A model generated the notes under the pieces. That model was not told the origin of the DNA, searched no databases, and saw only the letters and a program-made list of their open reading frames with translations. The position numbers and the translations under genes were made by a program. A stretch of 23,941 bases of DNA from NCBI RefSeq assembly GCF_001186125.1, contig NW_014039630.1:6697-30637 (forward strand). Direction: 5' to 3'. Numbering within the stretch: position 1 is the first letter of the stretch; every line of letters begins with the position of its first letter. This DNA is from Sphaeroforma arctica JP610. Taxonomy: Eukaryota > Opisthokonta > Ichthyosporea > Ichthyophonida. Shown here piece by piece: positions 11,701 through 21,400 of this stretch.

Positions 11701-11760
11701 CTAGGAAGAAGAGAAGAGAGTTGTAGAATCCAGGTATGTAATAGCTTCGGACCCTACTAA

Positions 11761-12402
11761 ACCTATTATATTAAATTTCTTATTGTTTCAACAATGAAGG
11801 CACAAGCCATTTTTGGGTCGGTTATACCCTAAAGTGTTTCTATTCTCCAGGCACCACGAATAGTCTCTTGCTCGAGCAGACTTAATTGCGAGCACCCCAT
11901 CTCTAAGGTGATGAGCCAGCTTATGGGTCGTCTTCGACCTAAAATGTTCCCATAGGCAAGGCGTCCCGAGTGTGGTAAACGAACGCTTCAATAACTATAC
12001 CGCAGCGTTCTCCCTCTGTAGAGAGGGAGACGTTGTTCATTTATTAGTAAATGTAAAATTAGTGACTCTAAAAATAAGTCATGTGCTGTAATAGTCAGCA
12101 AAACCCAAGTTTATCAGATTATCCTGATAAACAGTAAAAAAAATATAATAACTAAGATAAACAACTAAAGCCTACGTACTTGTATTCTGACCACACGAGT
12201 TCCGTTCCATAGCCAGTGTTCCGGTCGGCAAGGACCGTTATTCCAAGGTAATTACAATACGTTACGCACAGTTGCTTCAGGCACAGCTTTGATCCGCGAC
12301 AGGCGGATATAATCTACTCAACATCAAAGACAATGATTTTCAAGGAATTTCATCTTTAGAGAAGCTCTCCCATCACCCGTGATGCTCAAGCTTGGGGGGG
12401 AG
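11761..12402 (+). other. 3' non-coding region of the chromovirus fossil, with polypurine tract
   Basis: This stretch lies between the chromodomain and the 3' LTR. It holds two similar phrases about 120 bases apart (GGGTCG...CCTAAA.TGTT, near 11815 and 11935) and a stable hairpin at 12003-12035. It ends with a CTTGGGGGGGAG polypurine tract directly against the LTR. No coding region is recognised. Confidence 0.7.
12003..12035 (+). other. Strong hairpin, TCTCCCTCT/AGAGGGAGA
   Basis: A perfect 9-bp stem (12009-12017 with 12022-12030) has a 4-base loop. It extends by five more pairs, including one G-U, after a single bulged T at 12008. It lies in the 3' non-coding part of the chromovirus fossil. 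Any function is unknown; there is no T-run to suggest a Pol III terminator. Confidence 0.7.
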
Positions 12403-12599
12403 TGTAGTAAAACTCCTTGATAGGATAAAATTGGTTAGGTTTAGGATAAACCTGATTAGTAGGTTTTAGTTCCATAGAGTCGCACATGGTGAGACTCTAC
12501 GGAACTCACGTAAACAGTCAAATGGTTTAATAAATATACCTGACCGAGGCTCACGGAGCCTCAGTAGGTTTTATGACCGTATTTGACATGTTTACTACA
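12403..12599 (+). repeat. 3' LTR of the chromovirus fossil
   Basis: It pairs with 9195-9391 at about 92% identity by eye, with the same TGTAGTAAA...TTTACTACA ends. It is followed immediately by the AAGA target-site duplicate at 12600-12603. Confidence 0.92.
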
Positions 12600-12603
12600 A
12601 AGA

Positions 12604-13095
12604 TACAAAGCGATCTCTCCTTTCCAGCATGCTTGTCAGTGTTGGAATGCGCGCAAGCTGTGTATCAGCCCTTAAGATTTGTTGCAGCACTCGTCCGAAT
12701 AACTCTTGAGGATTCTTTGGTATCATCAATTGGTCTTCTGCCTTGCGATAAACTCATACTAATTTTCGTTAGCGTTTACAGACTTCTGTAGAGCGCTGAA
12801 GTACTCCAATAACGGTGGCCTCGTGTCACTTCAGGTGTCCCTCATGAGTGTTGTCGACTATAAAGCCGTATGGAATTCGTGAAGTTTGCCTATTCCCAGG
12901 CAAAGATATGGCTAGTTTACTCTCGGCTCTTTCACGTTCCTCGAGGTATTTGGATCAGAGGGTTGCTACTTTTACTACCATAACCGGTAGTTGTTTTGGT
13001 TCTTGGGTGAGTGTAGAAATCCAACCACCTCACATGTATTTGGCATGCACCGAATTCCCGTTCCTTTCAAACGCATCCTTACATTAAAGGAATAT
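12604..13095 (-). other. Right-hand continuation of the old Gypsy fossil, probable gag side
   Basis: This is the sequence displaced by the chromovirus insertion. On the minus strand it reads as interrupted, moderately charged coding-like peptides (for example a stretch with LARIPTLTSMLERRDRF near 12650-12600), but I recognise no domain. Position predicts gag. The scaffold gap begins at 13096. Confidence 0.4.
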
Positions 13096-13881
13096 NNNNN
13101 NNNNNNNNNNNNNNNNNNNNNNNNNNNNNNNNNNNNNNNNNNNNNNNNNNNNNNNNNNNNNNNNNNNNNNNNNNNNNNNNNNNNNNNNNNNNNNNNNNNN
13201 NNNNNNNNNNNNNNNNNNNNNNNNNNNNNNNNNNNNNNNNNNNNNNNNNNNNNNNNNNNNNNNNNNNNNNNNNNNNNNNNNNNNNNNNNNNNNNNNNNNN
13301 NNNNNNNNNNNNNNNNNNNNNNNNNNNNNNNNNNNNNNNNNNNNNNNNNNNNNNNNNNNNNNNNNNNNNNNNNNNNNNNNNNNNNNNNNNNNNNNNNNNN
13401 NNNNNNNNNNNNNNNNNNNNNNNNNNNNNNNNNNNNNNNNNNNNNNNNNNNNNNNNNNNNNNNNNNNNNNNNNNNNNNNNNNNNNNNNNNNNNNNNNNNN
13501 NNNNNNNNNNNNNNNNNNNNNNNNNNNNNNNNNNNNNNNNNNNNNNNNNNNNNNNNNNNNNNNNNNNNNNNNNNNNNNNNNNNNNNNNNNNNNNNNNNNN
13601 NNNNNNNNNNNNNNNNNNNNNNNNNNNNNNNNNNNNNNNNNNNNNNNNNNNNNNNNNNNNNNNNNNNNNNNNNNNNNNNNNNNNNNNNNNNNNNNNNNNN
13701 NNNNNNNNNNNNNNNNNNNNNNNNNNNNNNNNNNNNNNNNNNNNNNNNNNNNNNNNNNNNNNNNNNNNNNNNNNNNNNNNNNNNNNNNNNNNNNNNNNNN
13801 NNNNNNNNNNNNNNNNNNNNNNNNNNNNNNNNNNNNNNNNNNNNNNNNNNNNNNNNNNNNNNNNNNNNNNNNNNNNNNNNN
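13096..13881. other. Assembly gap (786 N)
   Basis: Unknown bases. Any open frame drawn across this stretch is an artefact. The neighbouring TA run on the right suggests the gap was caused by simple sequence. Confidence 1.
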
Positions 13882-13992
<111 letters not shown>

Positions 13993-14149
13993 CTTTTATA
14001 GTCAGAGATGTCGACCTCACAACTTACGCGGTCATCTCATATACTTATGGTCACATTGTCCCCGTGTAGTTGACTTGTGCGTCAGCTTGATTTATCGGGC
14101 CCTGGTGGTTATATACCTATGCTACTGTGATTTTAGTCACTGTATTTTG

Positions 14150-14770
14150 TTATTGATGGGGGTGAATGTGGTACTTTCTTGCAGAAGTCGATTGCTCATC
14201 TCTGGCATAGCCTAGGACGGGTTCGCGGTATGGTCTAGATATCCTTCCTCGATGTTGTGGTTGTCTCAGAGCGTTTACGTACGTTAAAGTTGAATGCTGA
14301 AGCTGGACACTTCTCTTCGATTTAAACACCTTTTTCGGAGCGTATACTACTAATGATTTCGGAGTCTGATACCCATGTCTATGTCTTTGATTGGCTGTGT
14401 ATGCGCTTGAGTACTTGAGTACTTTCTTCACTCTCTCGAGTAGCTCGGCTAAGAGAAGGGTTGCAAAATTCTCCCTTTCAATCAGCTATATTATATCTCT
14501 ACGATGTTTCTGGACTAAATTCTTCGCCATAGCCGTTCCAACCGAGAGCGCGGCTCCTCCATATAAAACTTACTACCCTTTACTGTCGTTTTCTTTATTG
14601 AATATTCAGTACCAGCCTTCAAAGGCGACTGGTACCTCTAAAAGTGTCTTCTTCTTGAGTTGCCTCGACTCGGTGCCAGTTTTTGATTTCCTCCTGAGAG
14701 GCAATTTGAGCTTCTTTGTCTTCCAAAAGGTTAATTTCTTCATGACATTTTGTAGGATTTTTTGGACTTA
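14150..14770 (-). pseudogene. Minus-strand coding-like remnant, possibly the gag start of the old Gypsy fossil
   Basis: The minus strand is open for 93 codons (14431-14150), basic and Q/R/H/Y-rich, and basic coding-like peptides continue to the right up to about 14770. No domain is recognised. Strand and order agree with the N-terminal side of the old element, whose pol lies to the left, but this is position-based inference. It could instead be an unrelated decayed gene. Confidence 0.3.
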
Positions 14771-15065
14771 GCCGTTTATGTTAGAGTGTAATGTAGTAGA
14801 TTTTAGATAAAGTGCAAAAGTATGTATTTATTTCTGACCTCACTATTGGTTTTCTCCTAATGTGTTTGTGCTAGTGTTCAGCCCCTTGGGTTGGCCAGGG
14901 TAAAACCTCATATGGTCAGTATGAGAAACCTTCTGCAGGGCACCTAAACACTTCGATGCTATTCTATTTCGGCTTCTCTGCAACTAAATCTCATGCTGAT
15001 CACATGATGCCTTTCCGCATAGGTTGTGACTCAAATAGAATCGCAGCTATTTTTAGAATGTTGCG
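14771..15065. other. Unassigned interval
   Basis: Mixed-composition sequence with no open frame of note and no recognised repeat. The right LTR of the old minus-strand fossil would be expected around here, but I could not match it to any sequence left of 4780. Confidence 0.4.
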
Positions 15066-15224
15066 GTTGGCAGACTTACGGAAACTTAATCTGCTATCAG
15101 AAGTCGGTTGAGTAAAAACTCGAATCTCGGGAGTAGTTTACGCAACTTGATTAGCTTTCGGGAGTGAGCTAACTCTGATGACTGCTATAAATCATTTAAG
15201 AGCGTTTCTTGCTGTGTAGCATCC
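15066..15224 (+). repeat. Dispersed repeat A, copy 1
   Basis: This shares long blocks with 18496-18634 in the same orientation: GTCGGTTGAGTAA, CGGGAGTAGTTTACGCAACTTGA, TAGCTTTCGGGAGTGAGCTA, a TATAAATCAT box and GTTTCTTGCTG. Identity by eye is about 85% over the core. It stops exactly where repeat B starts. Internally it contains a repeated TCGGGAGT(A/G)AG phrase. It could be the U3 end of an LTR or a small non-autonomous element. Confidence 0.85.
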
Positions 15225-15547
15225 GGGGACCAAATTATCAGAAAAGCCAATCCTAAGCCCAAACCCCAGGATTATCAAATACTGAGTTTTGGATCTAGGA
15301 TCCAATATTTCTGATGGTAGAGTGATCAGAAATAGAAGCGGGATTACCGGTAGATAATACCTGGACCCCCGCGTATGAGAGAAACACTTAAGTAAATATT
15401 GAGTCTAGTGTAGGAAATACTAAACACAAATAAAGACTCAATGAGAGTCCTGCAGCCTGGGATTTTTACCTGGCTGTAGGATTCGCACTTGAGAAGAGGA
15501 CTATTGTTTCTTCTGGTCGTATCTTATTAGCTACTCTCAAACTCTGC
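15225..15547 (+). repeat. Dispersed repeat B, copy 1 (LTR-like)
   Basis: This 323-base copy matches the reverse complement of 23231-23554. Shared blocks are TGTAGCATC, GGGACCA.ATTATCA, AAGCCAATCC, ATCAAATACTGAGTTTTGGA, ATTTCTGAT, GAGAGAAACACT.AAGTAAAT, CACAAATAAAGACTCA and ACTTGAGAAGAGG.CTATTGT. It starts TGTAG like the chromovirus LTR. It includes an AATAAA near 15430. No target-site duplicate is clear here, so it may be a decayed solo LTR or the 5' LTR of a larger element. Note that B also abuts repeat A with no gap. Confidence 0.85.
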
Positions 15548-18263
15548 TTTTTTAACAATATCCTTACCACGGTAGGTCAGGCAACAAAGAATAACGGGAT
15601 AGCCCACTCCTAAATAACACAATTAAAATAAGTTGCTTTAAAACAAAACAAACTTTATTGGAAGCAGCGTTCTAATAGAAAGGTCAAACCACTGTTCGGG
15701 AACCGAAAAGAGACACTTCAGAGGAGAAGAAGCCGGAAATCAAGTACAACAGAATTAAGGATCACCGAGGAGGTTCCAACCCAAAAGTGGAAAGAACAAA
15801 GAAGAGAACCCCGGAAGTACTGAACAGAGGAATCTTGAAGTCAGCAAGTAAGGTAACTACGGTTGAACGTGAACCAGAAGTGAGAAAAGGTTTCCCCGTG
15901 TAAAAAAGTGTCATAGTGATTGATTTATCAATGTTGAAAAGCAAAATTTTGTAAAACAAGTGTGTCACCTTCAAATAGTGTATAATCAATAAGACATATA
16001 AGAGGATGTAAATCGATCCAACATTGCTTAAGACGCACAGTCAATGTCAAACATTCCTAAGATACAAAATCAATGTAATAAGCTTTAAAAATAAAATTAA
16101 AAAAAGGGTTAGCCAAACGCTTCAATATCAAGTGACTAACAAAATCACAGTACACAAGAGCAATCAGATTAGAAATCACATACTTGTCACACCAAGAACA
16201 CGCACCAAACAAGCGAGAGCAATAACAAGCTGCAAGATAAAACTGTAAGACATTATACTTGCATAAACAAATAATAAGATAACCACACATAACTAAACAA
16301 AATTGCCAAGCTTGCACATCGATAAGAACGAGACAAAATCGTGAGAATCTCATAGTGACAAACATTAGTCAAATCAAAGTTCAGAGTATACAAAATAACC
16401 TGCAGAATAAAACAAGTTGAGGTACATACAAGAGCAAAAGAAGAATAGTAGCACACAAAACAGTTACAAACCTGCAAAAAGACATGTACATCACCGGAAA
16501 ACCCATAATCCTTAAGCATGCAATTCTGAGTTACAGACAAAGAGCCTTGAGATCATAATAATATAAGAAATCACGGGACAAACTGAGTCTAAAAGCAAGA
16601 CCCATAACTAATATAAAAATAACTTACAAAACAAGTTAGCATATTACTGAGGTCCAGCAACCACACTATGAAAAGAAGTCATGAATAGAGACTAGGATGC
16701 AAGAACATGCCAATGGTTACACGCACACGACCACTATAAGCTCTATTACAAGGGACCCAAGGCACAAACACTGTTAAAGACTTCAAAATAAGAATAAACC
16801 CCAATAGTGTACAACTTACCCTTCGATCAGAAAATACACTAGGCTAAAATTGAGAATAGTATGCACATCAATCTGTAAATTCAAGAAGTAGGACAAACTG
16901 TCAACGTAAAATACAAAGTACAAGCTCAAAGAACGATACGTCTCAAATAATGAACTCCACATTACAAACAGACGCTCGATCACATTCTCCCAGCCTCAAT
17001 CCGAGGACACAAGAACACAAGTCCGGAAACACACATCCATAAATAGACGAGCATATTAAGTTGCGACACTCAAAACAAATAACCCAAGTATAAACACCAT
17101 ATACACATAAATAAACCAGTATAAACTCCATATACACATATAGGAACAAAAGATAAACATCATACATATACATATAAGCACAGCAGTCTAGCAAATGGAA
17201 TGACATCTCGAATCTCAAGAAGAATTCAACTCATTTGATGTTCAAAGTGTTTGACCAAAACATAAACACCATACACACGATTTATACGCACAACGTATAA
17301 ACAACATATACACGTGTATAAGCACAGCAGTCTAAAAACCTGAACAACATCTTAAATCTCAAGAGGAATGCAGTTAAATTGACCACGGTATAAGTACGAT
17401 GAGAACTTCAAAGACAACAATAGTTGCGAGCATCTCGGCACTCACAAGTACACCAAAACCTGAACAAACAATACAACAGAGACCCTGACTACAATACTAA
17501 AAGTACAGCTGCGGCAATCGAATGCGAAACAAGATAAAAATACAATGTAGTAAGACCACATTGCGACATAAAACTATATCAAGTGTACAAGTCCGAATAG
17601 ACAATAGTCAAATCAGCACAATTTATGTATGCACACCACATATATCAAAGGATCTGATAGATACAGTTCGGTACTAAACAACAACGACTTTTAAGACACG
17701 GCACATTACACGATGTTAAAACTTAGGTACATCACCACGAGACAGAAACAAGAAAAACTAAAAGGATAGTAATATCTAAAATCATAAACCATAAACTCTC
17801 CACACAGGAACTGGGTTTACCCAAGAAACCAAGTTTATGGCGAGTCCACAGAAAAACCAAGATAAACCAAAGTTTCTCCACTAAAACCAAAAACTCTTAA
17901 CATAATCCCAGGTGTCACAGATAACCCAAAGTTGTACACAACACAACACAAAGAGACCACCACTAAGGTAATCAACCAATTCTCTGCTATATAATCGGGC
18001 GAATTTAAGAGACATTATACTTAAGTTAGAGCATAGCGCTATGAAACATACTACATGTACAACAAGCGTATACACAATCTGACACGACAATAAACGTTCA
18101 ACACAAATAACAGTCAATGACGTCTGCGCCATACCAAAGAACAAGAGCAGCACGCAGGAGTCTACGCACACAAGTGAGCTTAAGTCGTACACACACACGC
18201 GGGAGCAGGGGCCGCACTGCCAGAACACGGCCAGTACAAGTAGACACAATGCCTGTCTCATAA
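15548..18263 (+). other. Long A/C-rich, strand-asymmetric block, no gene recognised
   Basis: For about 2.6 kb (clearest at 16020-18150) the plus strand is very rich in A, with C well above G and few T runs; ACA, AAC and ATA words dominate. The minus-strand open frames that result (up to 154 codons near 18345-17881) are Cys/Leu/Val/Tyr-rich and show no domain, so I treat them as composition artefacts. The block lies between the two copies of repeat A and just before an open frame at 18264. A long retroelement leader or an expanded simple-sequence-derived region would both fit. Confidence 0.6.
17083..17390 (+). repeat. Imperfect tandem repeat, period about 154 bp
   Basis: The phrase ATAAGCACAGCAGTCTA, followed by an ACATCT...AATCTCAAGA(A/G)GAAT block, occurs at about 17174 and again about 154 bases later at 17328. 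Each is preceded by TATAAAC(A)CATATACAC subrepeats. It lies inside the A/C-rich block. The outer limits are approximate. Confidence 0.65.
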
Positions 18264-18539
18264 ATGTCTTCTCGCACCCCCACTCCACACAATGGAGAAG
18301 GGGGGATGCGCATGGACGATGAGCGCACACCAGCGAGAGCTCCATTGAATCCAGCGATGAACAAATACAACATAGTCATGGACAAGGCCATCTATGAGGG
18401 CAACTTCTACATCGTAGATATACTAGTAGACAAGTTATTTGCACGAGCAGCGGACGATCCCATTGACATAAGAGCACTCCACAAACTCCGCAAAGCAGTT
18501 CAAGTTAGCAGAGTTAATCCACTCTCGGGAGTCGGTTGA
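18264..18539 (+). CDS. Hypothetical 91-codon open frame running into repeat A
   Basis: The frame starts at an ATG at 18264. It encodes a charged, balanced-composition peptide whose middle (NIVMDKAIYEGNFYIVDIL) looks like a soluble helical protein. Codon third positions are richer in G/C than the A/C block to its left, and the change occurs near the start codon. The last dozen or so codons lie inside repeat A copy 2, so the original frame was probably cut short by that repeat. I recognise no family. A truncated gag-type start behind a long leader is one possibility; a host exon is another. Confidence 0.35.
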   Translation: MSSRTPTPHNGEGGMRMDDERTPARAPLNPAMNKYNIVMDKAIYEGNFYIVDILVDKLFARAADDPIDIRALHKLRKAVQVSRVNPLSGVG

Positions 18540-18634
18540 GTAATAAATCAACTCGCGGGAGTAGTTTACGCAACTTGAATAGCTTTCGGGAGTGAGCTAA
18601 CTCGGATGACTACTATAAATCATATAAGAGGGTT
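18496..18634 (+). repeat. Dispersed repeat A, copy 2
   Basis: Same orientation as 15066-15224 and about 3.4 kb from it. It carries the same TATAAATCATATAAGAGGG box and GTTTCTTGCTGT end but lacks a short segment near the start. Beyond GCTGT the two flanks differ, which marks the repeat edge. The two copies could be LTR remnants of one element or separate insertions. Confidence 0.85.
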
Positions 18635-18639
18635 TCTTG

Positions 18640-19855
18640 CTGTACAATCTGGCCTGAGATATGTGGTCCCTCAGTTTAAATGATCTTAGGGAGATGGCTT
18701 CCTCCACTTTCTTATCTCTTTCTTTTGCTTTTTATACAAACTTTAAGTTGTTTAGGCTTTGCAATCGAACGCGCTTCACAGGCCACTTCTACAGTCTTTC
18801 AGCTAGGCGCTTCTTCATTTTTGGGTTGACCATGATGAAAGTGACTGTTGAGAGTTCCCTGGGAACCTTATAAAAAAAATATAGAATCCTGAATTCCCCT
18901 GCCTTTGTCTTTTTAGAACCAAATCTACAGTACAATGCAAACTCAAAACAAAATTGTGTGAACTGATGACTGTACTATAAACTATGGTCTAATAAAGATA
19001 CGACTAATAGTGCAGAACATGTTTAATTGATGACATGATATACATATAACTGCCACAGAGATACTGTTCAGTACTAGGTACCGAACTATATCAGGGAACC
19101 ATGTGGCAGAGAAAACGATGAACACCTAGTGCTGAGGAGATGAACCGTAAAATAGAGGAGCTGGCATTTTCAGAGGAGGTGGCATTTTCTGGCTAGTTGT
19201 CCATTGAAGGAAGTACGTACTATTTGGTAGTTGTCCATCAGCAAAAATACCGAAAGAGTGGACGACGAGATCATGTGAAGCAGCCAGCTAGGAGCCCGGC
19301 AGGGCCAGAGCAAGTATAAGTATATATGTAGACAACGCTGTAGACAGCCGAGACAGAAGCTAGAGACTCGGGGTGTTCACCAGTAGATCGTTTATCGACT
19401 AAGTCTGTTGCCAGCTTCACAATAAAATAAAATAAAATGAACGTACAATCAAAAAAGTTGGCAGACAATTCTGATATACTTTTAATGACTTTTAAGTTAA
19501 CGAAAGCATAGAAAACGACCCGTTTTATAAGAGGATTCACAATAATTTTTCATAGAGAGTCACCAAATTAATAATCCTAGAACAATGTGGTCCAGCGCTT
19601 GAGAACTATAACTATATTCTCATAGCATATATATCTTCTATTTAGAGAAAATACTCGAAATACACATGGCCTACATGGGGAGGTCACTAAATGTACATAC
19701 TCATTTACCGGTATGTTTTTTAATTACTTCTCTGGTGGTGTACTGAAATTTCTCACCACATACAATGCTATTGCCCATCTTGAGTGGTTAGCTATCTCGA
19801 GAGCTAGCAAAAAAAAGGGTTCGTACTGTAACAGGTTCAAAGAGCTTTCAGATAG
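18640..19855. other. Unassigned interval with short tandem repeats and a TATA/AATAAA cluster
   Basis: No gene is recognised. Two 18-base units, AGAGGAGCTGGCATTTTC and AGAGGAGGTGGCATTTTC, lie in tandem at 19154-19189. TAGTTGTCCAT occurs twice about 35 bases apart (near 19194 and 19229). Downstream come TATAAGTATATATG (about 19315) and AATAAAATAAAATAAAATG (about 19421-19439). Tandem units, then a TATA-like box, then a poly(A)-like signal would suit the inside of an LTR, but I found no matching partner. Confidence 0.35.
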
Positions 19856-20928
19856 ATGTTTCCCAGATATGTCTGTACACCTCGTAAATTAAGGACCAAA
19901 TTTTGTGCACCTGGACATGAGAATTGCCAATTTAATCGATATGCTTATAATTATTCGAATTGGCATGTGAATAAAAGGAAAGACTATCAGGAAGAAGCTA
20001 GGCAACTTAAGTTTGGAAGGAAGCAGGTGTGCAATAATGATATCAAATATGCAAGCTTGCTTCAATTGCGCATTTATTGCATATTGAATATGATTGGTAG
20101 ACAAGGCTGTCATTTCTGTTCATGCTATACTATTTGTATAAAACCGCATTTACTAATTTAATTTCTCTAGGGTACACCCTCGGCAGTAGAAAAGAGTATA
20201 TTCCACCTCGATAATCCATGTACAGTGCCTATCGTTTGCAATGCTGTAAACGGAGATAGGTTCGATTGCCAGGTATACTTCGAATCACACAGCTCAACGG
20301 TCCAGACCTGCTCAGCCAAACTGGCACGCTCTCGGGAAATCATAAATTGTGAGACTGTAATTTGCATGTGTCTGAAGGTTTCCCTTGCGAGCATGTTGCC
20401 AGGTGTCTCATGCACATTGCTAAAGCATATATCGCAAATGCTAGTATCCGCGATTGTTTTGGTTGGAAACTTGCATCTTGCAAACCAGTTTCACGGGATA
20501 ATCGATGTCGTTTGACTTTGAAAATATGGAGCAGCATATACTGCTTCCCAGTCCTACGCCGAGACCGGCGGGTCGCCCGAAGAAAGGGTACGAAAAATAA
20601 TCTTGTAGGTATGTAATTATGTGTTGATGTGTTTTAATGACAAAATACTGTGCTCTTTCTAAGACCAAGATATAGAACACCCATTCCACTATCATTGTAT
20701 CAAGGATCATATACTCAAGAAGACTATAGTGTGCTCGAAGTGTGCAGAAGCTGATCATTACATCTACATCTGCGATGGCGAGTATGTAATTTATTCATTT
20801 ATTCGATTACGCGCATGTTTTTTAGTCTCTACAACATGCTGTGGTTTTCTCGATTAACTTTTCTTTTCTCTCTTACAACGACAATTCGCATCAACTACAG
20901 GATTTCCGAAGTATGCGAAAGCGAATAG
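19856..20928 (+). pseudogene. SWIM plus zinc-knuckle gene remnant, MULE/FAR1-type transposase-like
   Basis: Exon model: up to 20026, 20171-20608, 20664-20781 and 20901-20928. The acceptors are TCTCTAG, TTCTAAG and CTACAG, and the last two donors are GTATGT. Phases agree except for one frame change near 20371-20380. Around it lies a SWIM-type Cys/His pattern: CMC (20363-20371) then GFPCEHVARCL (PCEH at 20383-20394), i.e. C-x-C...C-x-H. GRPKKG, an AT-hook-like motif, is readable at 20571-20588 in another frame. A canonical CCHC knuckle, C-x2-C-x4-H-x4-C, is at 20732-20773. SWIM, AT-hook and CCHC in this order is typical of the C-terminal half of MULE transposases. The DDE catalytic part is not recognised upstream, so the copy is partial or badly decayed. 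A host FAR1-like or other SWIM protein remains possible. Confidence 0.45.
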
Positions 20929-21400
20929 ATCACGAGTCCAAGGTATGGAACATTATCTGTGATAGTAGCACAGACAAAACATCGCCAATGAAGATGCGCT
21001 CAGCGGGCACTAACAACGACACCGTTAACGATTCGTCCCCACGAGAGATAACAATTCGTCAACGTCCATGTATGTCTATTCGGTTCTATTAAAAATTTGT
21101 ATCGATGCTGATAAAGGAGTTGGGATTCTTTTCGAATAATCGTTTACAGGGAAAAGGAAAGACACATTTAATCGAAATGCTGATGCCGCAATGGGAAAAT
21201 GCCATTGATTCGGGAGAATATCAAACAGGACCTTATCTACGCCAAATTATCAAGCAATATGATAAAAAGAGGGATGTTCAAATCTCATTTGACTCGCCTG
21301 ATCTTGCCGGTATGTATGAGATTAAACCACTTCAGTGGTATTTTGTTTGTAAGTTGAATTTTCTATAGAGCATCCAGTGTGCCGCATCGAATTGGTGTAA
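20841..21400 (+). CDS. Hypothetical downstream exons, possible alternative 3' end of the SWIM/knuckle gene
   Basis: The segments 20901-20942, 21150-21309 and 21369-21400 join in phase with GT-AG introns (GTATGG...TTTACAG; GTATGTATG...TTTTCTATAG) and end at TAA 21398-21400. They can also be reached from the knuckle exon through a GTAATT donor at 20786, four bases beyond the GTATGT donor. The peptide is soluble and charged, with WENAIDSGEYQTGPYLRQII in the middle, and I recognise no family. In-phase joining over three pieces makes a real transcript plausible. Whether it is the same gene or a separate one is open. Confidence 0.4.

Larger units (their letters stand above)
9195..12599 (+). mobile_element. 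Ty3/Gypsy chromovirus fossil with paired LTRs, nested in the older element
   Basis: The element is bounded by 197-bp LTRs (9195-9391, 12403-12599) starting TGTAGTAAA and ending TTTACTACA, a perfect 9-base inverted end. The flanks carry the direct repeat AAGA (9191-9194, 12600-12603), a 4-bp target-site duplication. A purine tract with seven Gs (12394-12402) precedes the 3' LTR. Internally, the plus strand carries Ty3/Gypsy integrase core and tail signatures, then a chromodomain. No gag, protease or RT is recognisable in the first 1.35 kb, so the copy is short and lacks much of its coding capacity. It is broken in several places. The LTRs differ at roughly 16 of 197 sites by eye (about 92% identity), so it is old but younger than its host fossil. 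Confidence 0.88.

Noticed and set aside
14391-14771. 126-codon plus-strand frame
   Set aside because: Ser/Phe-rich shadow of the minus-strand basic coding-like remnant in the same interval.
15762-18391. Several minus-strand open frames of 75-154 codons in the A/C-rich block
   Set aside because: They are Cys/Leu/Val/Tyr-rich with no domain, and are explained by the scarcity of stop codons in a G/T-rich strand.
20259-20270. GGTTCGATTGCC, similar to a tRNA B box
   Set aside because: No A box at the right spacing, no cloverleaf, and it lies in the SWIM gene exon.
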